Shown here piece after piece: positions 16,887 to 24,724 of a stretch of 55,069 nt of DNA. The stretch is from contig CAIRYL010000168.1 in NCBI GenBank assembly GCA_903882825.1, forward strand, positions 1 through 55,069, in the 5' to 3' direction. Below the pieces are notes generated by a model. It saw nothing but the letters and a program-made list of their open reading frames with translations, was not told the DNA's origin and did no database searches. Source of the DNA: an uncultured Candidatus Peregrinibacteria bacterium. Its GTDB lineage: Bacteria > Patescibacteriota > Gracilibacteria > CAIRYL01. A program made the position numbers and the translations under genes. How positions within the stretch are numbered: the stretch's first letter is position 1; every line of letters starts with the position of its first letter.

Positions 16887-19009
16887 CCACTCCTTTCCAT
16901 TCCTGTTTCTTTTTTTTCTACTTCTAATAACAAATCTGGGAAATCATACAGAGAAAAATTCTGAAGAAATTCTTCTGCACATTTTCGTACTTCTAAAACG
17001 GTTCGTCCGTCGCTCAAAATTGCCATTTTTAAATCAGGAAGTCCGCTTTGCCGAAGTCCGTACACCGAACCCGGACCACGAAGTCGCATATCAATTTCTG
17101 CAAGTTCAAAACCATTTTGTGTTTTTTCCAAAGCTTTTAAACGAAGAGTTTCTTTTTCGGTAGGAAATAAAAAACAATAGGAAGCGTGTTCCCCTCTGCC
17201 CACTCTTCCACGAAATTGATGCAGTTGAGAAAGCCCAAACCGCTCGGCTCCTTCTATCATCATAATACTGGCATTTGGAATATCAACGCCCACTTCTACT
17301 ACGGACGTGGAAACTAAAATATCATATTTCTTATTTTTAAAATCTTGCATAATTTGTTCTTTTTCTGCTGGACGCATTTTTCCGTGTAAAAGGGCAATAC
17401 GCCGATGAGGAAAAATATGTTGTTCCAATCGAACAAATTCTTCTGTTGCTGCTTTTACATCTAAATTTTCAGATTCTTCAATGAGCGGACAAATAACAAA
17501 TGCCTGTCTTCCTTTTTCTATTTCTATTTCCACAAATCGTTCTACGGTAATGCGGTCAGACGGCGGAACAACGGACGTGTGAATCGGCTTTCTTCCAGGG
17601 GGGAGTTCGGTAAGAACGGAAAGATCTTGATCTCCATACGCGACAATGGCTAATGTCCGAGGAATAGGAGTCGCGGTCATTTGCAAAAAATGAGGATTCC
17701 CTTTTTGGAGAAGTTTTTTTCGTTGTAATACTCCAAATCGATGCTGTTCATCTACCACCGCCAATCCTAAATTATGAAACACCACCGAATCTTCAAATAC
17801 CGCATGTGTTCCTACTAAAATATCAATTTTCCCAAAACGGAGATTCTCCAAAATGTTTTTTCTTATTTTCCCTGTTACAGAACCTGTTAATAAAGCCACT
17901 TCAGGAATTTCAAATACTAAATGTATACTTCCTTCTGCATCCTTTTTCTTTTCCGATATACATCGAAAACCTTTTTTGTATACTTCTTCTAATATATTTT
18001 TTATTCCTTGTGAATGTTGCATCGCTAAAATTTCTGTTGGGGCAATAATGGCACATTGATATCCAGAAAAAATAACTGAAATCATGGCAGTAAGTGCCAC
18101 GAGTGTTTTCCCACTTCCCACATCACCCTCTAAAAGCCGTTGCATGGGGACTGTTTTTTCTAAATCTTTTAAAATTTCAAAAATTGCAATTTTTTGTGAA
18201 TTCGTAGGCGTAAAAGGGAGATGCGAAAAAAAATCTTTTACCAATTCCGGGTGAAAAGGAATAACAAAGGCTGGGATAGTTCCACAAGACTGAAAAAATG
18301 TTTTTTTGCGAAGTGAAGCGAGTTGAATCACCAATAATTCTTCAAAGCTGAATGTTTTCTTTGCACTCTCTAGCTTTTCCGACGAATTAGGAAAATGTAT
18401 GTCTTGAAGTGCAATATTTCGATTGAGTAAACGATGTTCTTTTAAAATTTGAGGAGGAATTACCTCCGGAATACGGATATTTTTCCGTTCCACCATTTCT
18501 AAAATTTCTCTCATTTTTTTTTGAATCCACTCGGTAGGAATGCCATTTACAGCTTTATAAATGGGAGCAATATTTCGAGAAAGAGCGCTTTCGGTGTACA
18601 TTTCAACATGAGGATTTTGAAGAGATATTTTTCCATACGCCAAATTTGCTTTTCCAACCACTAACACACGTTTTCCAACGGGCAGGGTATGCTCTATTCC
18701 GATACTATTAAACCACACACATTCTATTTTCGCGTGTTCGTGTTCTGTTATAAAAATTGCTTTTCCTAAAGAATGTCCTCGTAGCGTTTTTTCACGACTG
18801 ACAGAGGAAAAAGTCCCCAAAAGTACATTTTTTTGGTCAGCTCTTATTTCCGAAAAAAGTGTTATTTCACTGTGATCTTCATATTCTCGTGGGAAAAAAA
18901 ATAAAAAATCCTCTATGGTATAAAATCCAGAATTTTTAAGAAGTACTTTATATTTTTCCGTCGTGCGCAAAACAGAAAGAAGTGGAGAAGAAAGAGAAAA
19001 AGACTCCAT
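16883..19009 (-). CDS. recG: ATP-dependent DNA helicase RecG
   Basis: Branch-migration helicase that remodels stalled forks and Holliday junctions. I start at ATG 19009 (MESFSLSSPLL, 708 residues) because the longer reading frame to 19081 adds only a hydrophobic stub. An N-terminal wedge/OB domain (about 30-170) is followed by the helicase core: Walker A GDVGSGKT, DEQHRFG (motif II), TATPIPRTLA (motif III), and RFGLSQLHQFRGRVGRG (motif VI), plus the RecG-type TRG-like C-terminal region. With ruvC at 50747 it supplies junction processing. The start lacks a Shine-Dalgarno. Confidence 0.95.
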   Translation of the reverse strand: MESFSLSSPLLSVLRTTEKYKVLLKNSGFYTIEDFLFFFPREYEDHSEITLFSEIRADQKNVLLGTFSSVSREKTLRGHSLGKAIFITEHEHAKIECVWFNSIGIEHTLPVGKRVLVVGKANLAYGKISLQNPHVEMYTESALSRNIAPIYKAVNGIPTEWIQKKMREILEMVERKNIRIPEVIPPQILKEHRLLNRNIALQDIHFPNSSEKLESAKKTFSFEELLVIQLASLRKKTFFQSCGTIPAFVIPFHPELVKDFFSHLPFTPTNSQKIAIFEILKDLEKTVPMQRLLEGDVGSGKTLVALTAMISVIFSGYQCAIIAPTEILAMQHSQGIKNILEEVYKKGFRCISEKKKDAEGSIHLVFEIPEVALLTGSVTGKIRKNILENLRFGKIDILVGTHAVFEDSVVFHNLGLAVVDEQHRFGVLQRKKLLQKGNPHFLQMTATPIPRTLAIVAYGDQDLSVLTELPPGRKPIHTSVVPPSDRITVERFVEIEIEKGRQAFVICPLIEESENLDVKAATEEFVRLEQHIFPHRRIALLHGKMRPAEKEQIMQDFKNKKYDILVSTSVVEVGVDIPNASIMMIEGAERFGLSQLHQFRGRVGRGEHASYCFLFPTEKETLRLKALEKTQNGFELAEIDMRLRGPGSVYGLRQSGLPDLKMAILSDGRTVLEVRKCAEEFLQNFSLYDFPDLLLEVEKKETGMERSG

Positions 19010-19114
19010 GAAAGGCTTTTTTGAGAGTGTGTATATGGTACGCAAAACAAAACGGCTTGCAAAGAAGAAGAAGAAGTACAATGGAAAGAATTTTTATTCT
19101 TTTACTTTTTTTAT

Positions 19115-19435
19115 ATGGATGAAAAATATAGAGGTATTTTTGTTCCAAATTCTCCTCCTTCTCCTCCTTTGAACCAGCCAGGGCTAGCTAAATCGATATG
19201 CGACAAAATAGAGAATGCAAGTCGAGATGATATTTTACAAGTCGTTCAGGAGGTATCAAATAGTATTGGATTTTGGTCAACGGAAAAAAGGTATGAGACT
19301 CCATATATAGTAAATATGGTTAGGAAAGCATTAGCTGGAGAAATAGGTGTGGAATATGTTACCTCATCTTTTGGATTACAAGATAAAATTAAAGCAATTC
19401 GTCACGATATGGCAGGTGTGACTCCTGTGTACTAA
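19115..19435 (+). CDS. Unknown 106-residue protein
   Basis: Not recognised. A soluble-looking product with a Pro-rich start (NSPPSPPLNQPG, about 12-23) followed by a helical region (SICDKIENASRDDILQVVQE) and a C-terminal part with KAIRHDM. It diverges from recG with a T-rich tract right before ATG 19115 and is followed by a strong terminator at 19462, which supports real transcription as a single gene. Confidence 0.65.
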   Translation: MDEKYRGIFVPNSPPSPPLNQPGLAKSICDKIENASRDDILQVVQEVSNSIGFWSTEKRYETPYIVNMVRKALAGEIGVEYVTSSFGLQDKIKAIRHDMAGVTPVY

Positions 19436-19461
19436 TCTACTCATTCTCTACACGTTGTGCT

Positions 19462-19489
19462 GGGCTGACTCGGGAGAGTCAGCCCTTTT
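19462..19489 (+). terminator. Terminator after the gene at 19115
   Basis: Stem GGGCTGACT / AGTCAGCCC (9 bp) around a CGGGAG loop, then TTTTG. Classic intrinsic terminator on the plus strand. Confidence 0.85.
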
Positions 19490-19537
19490 GTTTTGCCTGC
19501 GTTTTAGTAGTGTTGCACCCCCAAAAATCCATCACCA

Positions 19538-19570
19538 AACAAAAAAAGACGCCCCAGCGGGGCGGTCTTT
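19538..19570 (-). terminator. Terminator of the toxin-antitoxin operon
   Basis: Read on the reverse strand: AAAGAC then CGCCCC-GCT-GGGGC-GTCTTT with one bulged base, followed by a run of seven T. It lies 60 bp past the toxin stop. Confidence 0.75.
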
Positions 19571-19631
19571 ACAGGCTCACCCTTCCTTCGCTCATTCCAT
19601 ATTCCCCAAAAGTGACCGTGGAGCATTTGTA

Positions 19632-19994
19632 TTATACCACTATTTCAAACCTATTTTCCTGAATATCCTGTACAATACATTCATAGTTTTTAAGGAGTAC
19701 TTCTTGAAATTCCTGGTTTTCTGGCGTCATATTTTTTCCAATTTTATCGGTTTTCTTTCTCAACAGGAGAGGGATAAAAAGCCCATCTGCCGTTTGAAGA
19801 AGCGTAATTAATCGTGCATGCCCTGTAGCCGTCGTAAAAGAAAGTTTCCGGAGGCGAGAAGAAACAATCCCCATGGATCCAAGAGAAACACCAAGTCCTT
19901 TTTGAACTTTTTGGAGTCCTTTTTCTAAATCGGCACGAGAAAAAGAACTTTTTTGAAGTTCTTTTTGAAGAAAAAATTGAGAAAGAAGAATCAT
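19632..19994 (-). CDS. Putative RelE/ParE-like toxin of a type II toxin-antitoxin pair
   Basis: Probable toxin of 120 residues, encoded directly after a RelB-like antitoxin with a 4-bp start/stop overlap. The second half has a pattern seen in RelE-superfamily proteins: basic RLRKLSF, then strands around HARLITLLQ and LFIPLLLRKKTDKIG, and ECIVQDI at the end. The N-terminal 30 residues are helical. The fold assignment is from pattern and gene order only, so a different toxin class is possible. The operon has its own terminator at 19538-19570. Confidence 0.55.
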   Translation of the reverse strand: MILLSQFFLQKELQKSSFSRADLEKGLQKVQKGLGVSLGSMGIVSSRLRKLSFTTATGHARLITLLQTADGLFIPLLLRKKTDKIGKNMTPENQEFQEVLLKNYECIVQDIQENRFEIVV

Positions 19995-20245
19995 ATTACT
20001 CCCTGTAAGCGTTCTTTTACTTTTTCAGAAGCAGTATTCCCCAAGGTATCCATCTTTTCTTGCATTTCAGAAGAGAGAACAATGTCTCCTTCATCCACAA
20101 TAAGAAGAGGATTTTCGAGTCGAGAAAAGTTCTGAAGAGCACTTTTAATAACAAAAGTAAGAGACACTCCCATTTTTTGTGCTTTCTGGTAGGCACTTTT
20201 CCACACTTCATCCTCTATCCGAATAGACCTCGCAACGGTATTCAT
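19991..20245 (-). CDS. RelB/DinJ-type ribbon-helix-helix antitoxin
   Basis: Probable antitoxin and autorepressor, 84 residues. The N-terminus ARSIRIEDEVWKSAYQKAQK, followed by GVSLTFVIKSAL, is the strand-helix-helix pattern of RelB/DinJ regulators. The acidic C-terminal half (about 45-84) would wrap the toxin. Its stop overlaps the start of the next gene by 4 bp, which is typical of translationally coupled antitoxin-toxin operons. No operator is evident to me in the 58 bp upstream. Confidence 0.65.
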   Translation of the reverse strand: MNTVARSIRIEDEVWKSAYQKAQKMGVSLTFVIKSALQNFSRLENPLLIVDEGDIVLSSEMQEKMDTLGNTASEKVKERLQGVI

Positions 20246-20303
20246 AGCATAATAAAAAATTCATCTGTAATATATCATCGTTTGTAGTTTTTTTGCAATA
20301 CAC

Positions 20304-21230
20304 TTATTTCCCCTTGGAAACATATTCAAAAACCGAATTGGCTGCCACGGCTGCTTCCCCAATAGCAGTCGCAATTTGGTGAAAATGATTTGATTGATTG
20401 GTAACATCACCCGCCGCAAAAAGTCCTGGAACAATGGTACCTTGATCTTCTCCTACTATTAAAAAACCTTGTTTATCTTTTTCAAGCCCAAATTTTTCTA
20501 CCAGTGCGGTATTCGGACTGGACCCAATTTCTATAAAAACACCTTCAATATCTGTAATTTCTTGCCCATTGGTAAGAAGCACTTTTTCTAACTTTTTTTC
20601 TCCTTTAAATTCTTCCACCGAAACATTATAAACAATTTCAATATTTTGTTTTTTTGAAATTTGCTCCATCCAAAATGGTTCCGCACGCATGGCTTCTTTT
20701 CGGACAAAAATATACACTTTTGGACATATCCCCGAAAGATATAAAGCAGATGTGGCAGCGCTATCACCTCCACCCACCACCGCTGTCACCTTATCACGGA
20801 AGAAAAAACCATCACAAGTGGCACAGTAGGTTACCCCTTTCCCATCTAGTTTTTCTTCACCTTTGGCTCCTAATTTTTTAGTTTTTGTTCCTACCGCCAA
20901 AATAATAGTTTTGGTAGTAATGGTTTCTCCCGAAAAAGAAAGAGGAAGAGAAAAAGTTCCATCTTCATTTTTGATAATTTCGGTCACCTCGTCTGATCGC
21001 ATTTCGGCACCATATTTTTCGGCATGCGCTTTAAATTTTTGCATTAGTTCTGGACCTTTAATGCTTTCAAATCCTGGATAATTTTCTACATCATGTGCCA
21101 ATGCGCTTTGACCTCCTTCTTGATTTCCAATAACAAGAGTGTTGAGTCTATATCGAACGGCATACAGTGCAGAAGTATACCCTGCAGCGCCAGACCCAAT
21201 AATAACCGTGTCATATACGAGTGAATTCAT
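20304..21230 (-). CDS. trxB: Thioredoxin reductase
   Basis: FAD enzyme passing electrons from NADPH to thioredoxin. The 308-residue product shows the FAD Rossmann motif IGSGAAGYTSALYA (11-24), the redox pair Cys136/Cys139 in YCATCDGFFF, the NADPH Rossmann motif GGGDSAATSALYL (from 153) and the FAD-binding VPGLFAAGDVT near the end. All catalytic parts are present and the length is normal. The start is preceded by a T-rich tract. No thioredoxin gene is in the window. Confidence 0.95.
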   Translation of the reverse strand: MNSLVYDTVIIGSGAAGYTSALYAVRYRLNTLVIGNQEGGQSALAHDVENYPGFESIKGPELMQKFKAHAEKYGAEMRSDEVTEIIKNEDGTFSLPLSFSGETITTKTIILAVGTKTKKLGAKGEEKLDGKGVTYCATCDGFFFRDKVTAVVGGGDSAATSALYLSGICPKVYIFVRKEAMRAEPFWMEQISKKQNIEIVYNVSVEEFKGEKKLEKVLLTNGQEITDIEGVFIEIGSSPNTALVEKFGLEKDKQGFLIVGEDQGTIVPGLFAAGDVTNQSNHFHQIATAIGEAAVAANSVFEYVSKGK

Positions 21231-21358
21231 AAGAATAAAAAAATGTGCTGTTATTTTCCTGTATTTTTTTAGTTTTTACTAGTATTTTTTGTTTTTTAAA
21301 ATATTCATAAACGTTGATATCAGTAATGAAAGTCTACAAAATCATTTTGCAAAAGATT

Positions 21359-21499
21359 TTACTGTCGTAAATAATCGTATCTCGTCTGCTCGAAATCATA
21401 AATAAGTGTAAATTTACACTTTAAACCTTTGATTTGAATCCCTTTTGCAAAAGGTTCCTCTTGTTTTGTTTCCGCGAAAATTTTTGAATCACTGGATAT
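21359..21499 (-). pseudogene. Decayed N-terminal copy of the membrane-protein gene at 21667-22383
   Basis: Reading 21499 to 21359 on the reverse strand gives 46 codons and a stop, beginning SSDSKIFAETKQEEPFAKG and continuing into IKGLKCKF. This aligns without gaps to the neighbouring protein's start (SSDSKSFGDAKQDEPFEKE, then LKDSKCNF). The ATG is ATA here and the membrane part is gone. DNA similarity extends to the bases just before the start. Most differences in the aligned part are conservative at protein level, so the copy lived under selection before it was lost, or still has a use. Confidence 0.65.
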
Positions 21500-21606
21500 G
21501 TTCGTTTTTAAAATTTACTTTTCGCTAGTATCGTACTTATTTTCTTCCGTTTTAAAAAGTTTTGATGTGATATTTCACAAGATGAATACTTGAAAATGGA
21601 AGAAAC

Positions 21607-21633
21607 AAAAGGGTGCGACTTTCAGTCGCGCCC
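21607..21633 (-). terminator. Terminator after the membrane-protein gene
   Basis: Stem GGGCGCGACT / AGTCGCACCC with one G.U pair and a GAA loop, followed on the reverse strand by TTTTGTTT. It lies 34 bp beyond the stop at 21667. Confidence 0.75.
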
Positions 21634-21666
21634 AACACAGGTTATTTCAATAATCGTGAATGCACT

Positions 21667-22383
21667 TTACCGTTCCACACAGGTTACGCCGTGATATGTT
21701 GAGGTTATTTGTTCAATATAAACTCCGAACCAATTTTGTTTGCCTTTGAGTTGTAAAGACTCGCCTATTTCAAATTGAGGGCAATCAAATCGTCGCTTGG
21801 ATAAAGTGAGATAATATACTTTTCCATTTGATGGTGTTTTAAGGTCAAGGTCATTTGCTTTGTTTTTGGAGCCTCTCGTTTGAGCACCTATAATTTCCAT
21901 TTGATTCTGATAGGGGGTATTGGGGAGTGTGACAACCAATAATCCAAGTGTGCCCGCACTTGGCCATGCTGTAGCAAATATAAATATCACTATTCCCAGG
22001 CAAGCACCCAGCCAATGTTTCAAATCATAGTTAAGCGTTTCAATGACAGACTTTTTTTGTTGTGAGCTAGCAATAGCTAGGTAAAAAATAAAAGCGCCAC
22101 TCCAAATCAAGAACACTATCAACACACGTTTCATTAGGGCTGATTCATGCAAGTAGGGTATTGCGCCCCAAAAATGGTTCACAACAACAGAGAGAAACGA
22201 ACCAAAAAACAGTATTGCTAGCAATATGCCCCAACTGTATTGCAATATGGTTCTGGTTTTCGAATAAATATATTCAATACCTTTTGTTGGTTCAAAGTTA
22301 CACTTTGAATCTTTGAGTTGGAGTTCTTTTTCAAAGGGCTCATCTTGTTTGGCATCCCCGAAACTTTTTGAATCACTTGACAT
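21667..22383 (-). CDS. Unknown membrane protein with N-terminal charged tail
   Basis: Not recognised. The 238-residue product has a hydrophilic N-terminus (1-45), three membrane helices (about 48-75, 87-107, 118-145), and an outside or lumenal C-terminal domain with two cysteines (RFDCPQFEIGESLQL and a terminal TCVER). FEIGESLQLKG resembles a small beta domain, but I name no family. A paralogous remnant lies 170 bp downstream, and its own terminator follows at 21607-21633. The base style is a little less T/A-run-rich than the neighbours, so acquisition is possible. Confidence 0.68.
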   Translation of the reverse strand: MSSDSKSFGDAKQDEPFEKELQLKDSKCNFEPTKGIEYIYSKTRTILQYSWGILLAILFFGSFLSVVVNHFWGAIPYLHESALMKRVLIVFLIWSGAFIFYLAIASSQQKKSVIETLNYDLKHWLGACLGIVIFIFATAWPSAGTLGLLVVTLPNTPYQNQMEIIGAQTRGSKNKANDLDLKTPSNGKVYYLTLSKRRFDCPQFEIGESLQLKGKQNWFGVYIEQITSTYHGVTCVER

Positions 22384-22392
22384 GTCTATTTG

Positions 22393-22419
22393 TAAAATCC
22401 CCCTTTGGGGGATACCCCC
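22393..22419 (-). promoter_or_regulatory. G/C-tract hairpin between aspS and the membrane-protein gene
   Basis: On the reverse strand a G6 tract, ATCCCCC and GGGGGAT stand in a row, followed by TTTTA and then ATG 10 bp later. The C5 tract can pair with either G tract. The ATCCCCC-AAA-GGGGGAT form with its T-run would act as a terminator for aspS. The same GGGGG could also serve as a ribosome-binding signal for the next gene. Confidence 0.5.
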
Positions 22420-22428
22420 CGTGAGTGT

Positions 22429-24192
22429 CTATTCCGCCTCCAACACACAAATATTCTGTTCCCGTAGCTCTTTTTCGGGCATAGATGCTGGAGAACGCAA
22501 CATGAGATCTCGTGCATTTTGGTCTTTTGGAAAAGCGATGACTTCGCGAATAGTGTGCTCATCTGCCCAGAGCATTACGAGGCGGTCAATTCCGAGTGCA
22601 CAGCCTCCATGTGGAGGACATCCATATTGAAAAGCCTTAATAATATGCCCAAATTTTGCTTCTGTTTCAGTAGGCGTTAATCCCAGTACTGCAAACATTT
22701 TTTCTTGAAGTTTTGAATCGTGAATTCGAATAGATCCTCCCCCCAGTTCTACTCCATTCATCACGACGTCGTATGCGTATGCACGCACTTTCATCGGATC
22801 AGACTCTAATAAATGAATATCTTCATCATTGGGACGAGTAAATGGATGATGCGCTGCTTGGAGAGTCCCATCTTCTTTTTGTTCAAAAAGTGGAAAATCT
22901 ACCACCCATGCAAATGAAAATTCATTTGGATTTTTAAGTCCAAAACGTTTTCCAATATCAGATCGTACTGCGCCTAACGGTTCTACTGCTTTTAAAAATT
23001 CTCCTGCTCCAAAAAATATTATATCTCCTTCTTGTGCACCTGTTTTTTCTCGTACCACTTGTAAAAATTCTGGAGTTCCATTTTTTGCAACTGGTCCAGA
23101 ATCTTCTCCGGTTCGGAGCCATGCCAATCCACCTGCACCGTGTTGTTGTGCCAATCGCGTAAGGTCTTCAATATCTTTTCGGGAAAGCTCTCCATATTTT
23201 TTGGGAACGCGAAGAGCAAAGAGATGTTCGGCTTTTTCAAAAATTCCAAACCCTGAATTTTTTGCATCATGACTCAGATTTACAAACTCCATACCGAAGC
23301 GCAAATCGGGCTTATCAGATCCATATTTTTCCAAAGCTTCTTTCCATGTAATTCTTGGAAATCGTCCGTTTATCAGATATTTTTTCCATTCTTTTTGTGG
23401 TGCACACTTTTCGGTAAGTTGATGGAGCATGTCTTCAATTACCTCCATAACATCATTTTGTTCTCCAAAACTCATTTCTAAATCGAGTTGCGTAAATTCT
23501 GGCTGACGATCACCTCGTAAATCTTCGTCTCGAAAACACCGAGCAATTTGAAAATACTTATCAAGCCCTCCTACCATACACAATTGTTTGAGTTGTTGTG
23601 GACTTTGTGGCAGTACATAAAATTGCCCACGGTGCAGGCGAGATGGGACAAGATATTCTCGAGATCCCTCTGGAGTTCCTTTGACCATAATGGGTGTTTC
23701 AATTTCTAAAAAATCAGCATTGTGATAAAAATTTCGAATAAGGTGCACCATATCATTTCGAAGCTTCATATTCTTTTGCATTTTTACCCGTCGAAGATCT
23801 AAATATCGATATTCTAAACGAAGGTCTTCCCGAACATCAGTTTCGGAATCAATTTCAAAAGGAGGTGTTTTTGACTCATTAAAAATCTGGATATCTTCTG
23901 CAAAAACTTCTATTTTCCCCGTTTCTAAATTGAGATTTTCAAGTCCTTCTCCTCGAGGACGAACCGTTCCTGTTATTTGTAATACCCATTCACTCCGAAT
24001 ATGTTCTGCCTTTGCATGAGCTTTTGCATTCACTTCTGGATCAAATACAATTTGAGTTAACCCATATCGATCACGAAGATCGATAAAAATAATTCCTCCA
24101 TGATCTCGACGATGGTATACCCATCCAGAAAGAGTAACTTTTTCCCCGGAATGAGTGAATCGAAGGTCATTACAAGTATGCGTTCTTAACAT
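22429..24192 (-). CDS. aspS: Aspartyl-tRNA synthetase, non-discriminating type
   Basis: Class II synthetase charging tRNA-Asp, and probably tRNA-Asn. The 587-residue product is full bacterial length: OB anticodon domain (1-110), catalytic core with FRDEDLRGDRQPEFTQLD (motif 2), the GAD insert (about 290-410), the flipping motif HHPFTRP, and GGSIRIH plus GIDRLVML (motif 3). Residues His31 (RRDHGG) and Gly83 (RPRGEG) match the pair that marks non-discriminating AspRS in Pseudomonas. This predicts Asn-tRNA made through Asp-tRNA(Asn) and GatCAB, which are not in this window. Confidence 0.95.
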   Translation of the reverse strand: MLRTHTCNDLRFTHSGEKVTLSGWVYHRRDHGGIIFIDLRDRYGLTQIVFDPEVNAKAHAKAEHIRSEWVLQITGTVRPRGEGLENLNLETGKIEVFAEDIQIFNESKTPPFEIDSETDVREDLRLEYRYLDLRRVKMQKNMKLRNDMVHLIRNFYHNADFLEIETPIMVKGTPEGSREYLVPSRLHRGQFYVLPQSPQQLKQLCMVGGLDKYFQIARCFRDEDLRGDRQPEFTQLDLEMSFGEQNDVMEVIEDMLHQLTEKCAPQKEWKKYLINGRFPRITWKEALEKYGSDKPDLRFGMEFVNLSHDAKNSGFGIFEKAEHLFALRVPKKYGELSRKDIEDLTRLAQQHGAGGLAWLRTGEDSGPVAKNGTPEFLQVVREKTGAQEGDIIFFGAGEFLKAVEPLGAVRSDIGKRFGLKNPNEFSFAWVVDFPLFEQKEDGTLQAAHHPFTRPNDEDIHLLESDPMKVRAYAYDVVMNGVELGGGSIRIHDSKLQEKMFAVLGLTPTETEAKFGHIIKAFQYGCPPHGGCALGIDRLVMLWADEHTIREVIAFPKDQNARDLMLRSPASMPEKELREQNICVLEAE

Positions 24193-24270
24193 AAAAAAAG
24201 GAGAAAAAACGTTTTTGACAAATATTTTTCCGAAAGAGCCATTGAAAAAAATATTCTAAAAGTCGAAAAG

Positions 24271-24299
24271 AGTGTACCCGAAGGCGTTAAAATTGACAA
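24271..24299 (-). promoter_or_regulatory. Promoter for aspS
   Basis: Reverse strand TTGTCA (24299-24294), 17 bp, TACACT (24276-24271). Predicted leader is about 70 nt, T-rich at its end. No T-box pattern is visible in it. Confidence 0.42.
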
Positions 24300-24326
24300 A
24301 AAAAAGAAGAAAGAGATTGATATTTT

Positions 24327-24707
24327 TTAATTTTCAAAGGATACGGGATTTCTTTGGAATAGTTCTGTTTTTTTCCCAGATAAAAGCCAAGCTTGCATTC
24401 CTCCGGTAACACTTTTTACAGAAGAATATCCGGCGTTTATAAGCGCATTACAAACAACAGATGAACGATACCCACTCCAACACAAAAGAATAATGAGATC
24501 TTGCTTTTGAATTTCTTTATTTTTTAATGATTCTTCGCTTATTTCTGACATAGGAATGCATAATGCACCAGAAATAATACCGGTTTCTTCAATTTCAGAA
24601 GGTTCACGAATATCTATTAAAAAAAAAGATTCAGAATTTTGTAATTTTTGAAATACATCTTCTCCAGAAATTTCTGGAACTCCTGAAACAGGAAAACTAT
24701 GTCCCAT
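24327..24707 (-). CDS. Rhodanese-domain protein
   Basis: Single-domain sulfurtransferase of 126 residues. FFLIDIREPSEIEETGIISGA is the first conserved rhodanese segment. The active-site loop LLCWSGYRSS has Cys76 as persulfide-bearing cysteine, and GGMQAWLLSG closes the domain. It lies 17 bp after the MgtC/DUF4010 gene on the same strand, so it is likely the last gene of the leuD-MgtC-rhodanese transcript. The sulfur acceptor cannot be told. Confidence 0.9.
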   Translation of the reverse strand: MGHSFPVSGVPEISGEDVFQKLQNSESFFLIDIREPSEIEETGIISGALCIPMSEISEESLKNKEIQKQDLIILLCWSGYRSSVVCNALINAGYSSVKSVTGGMQAWLLSGKKTELFQRNPVSFEN

Positions 24708-24724
24708 ACAAAAAAAGAAAAAAA

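Larger units (their letters stand above)
21231..21666 (-). other. Gene-free stretch between trxB and an unknown membrane-protein gene
   Basis: This A/T-rich 436-bp gap holds the decayed paralogue at 21359-21499 and the terminator at 21607-21633. I see no RNA gene or repeat in the rest. Confidence 0.6.

Noticed and set aside
19455..19811. Plus-strand 118-codon frame
   Set aside because: It runs through two terminators and antisense to the toxin gene.
24193..24326. Possible T-box or other riboswitch before aspS; also checked before trpA and proS
   Set aside because: No T-box motif, specifier stem or antiterminator is visible; leaders are short.
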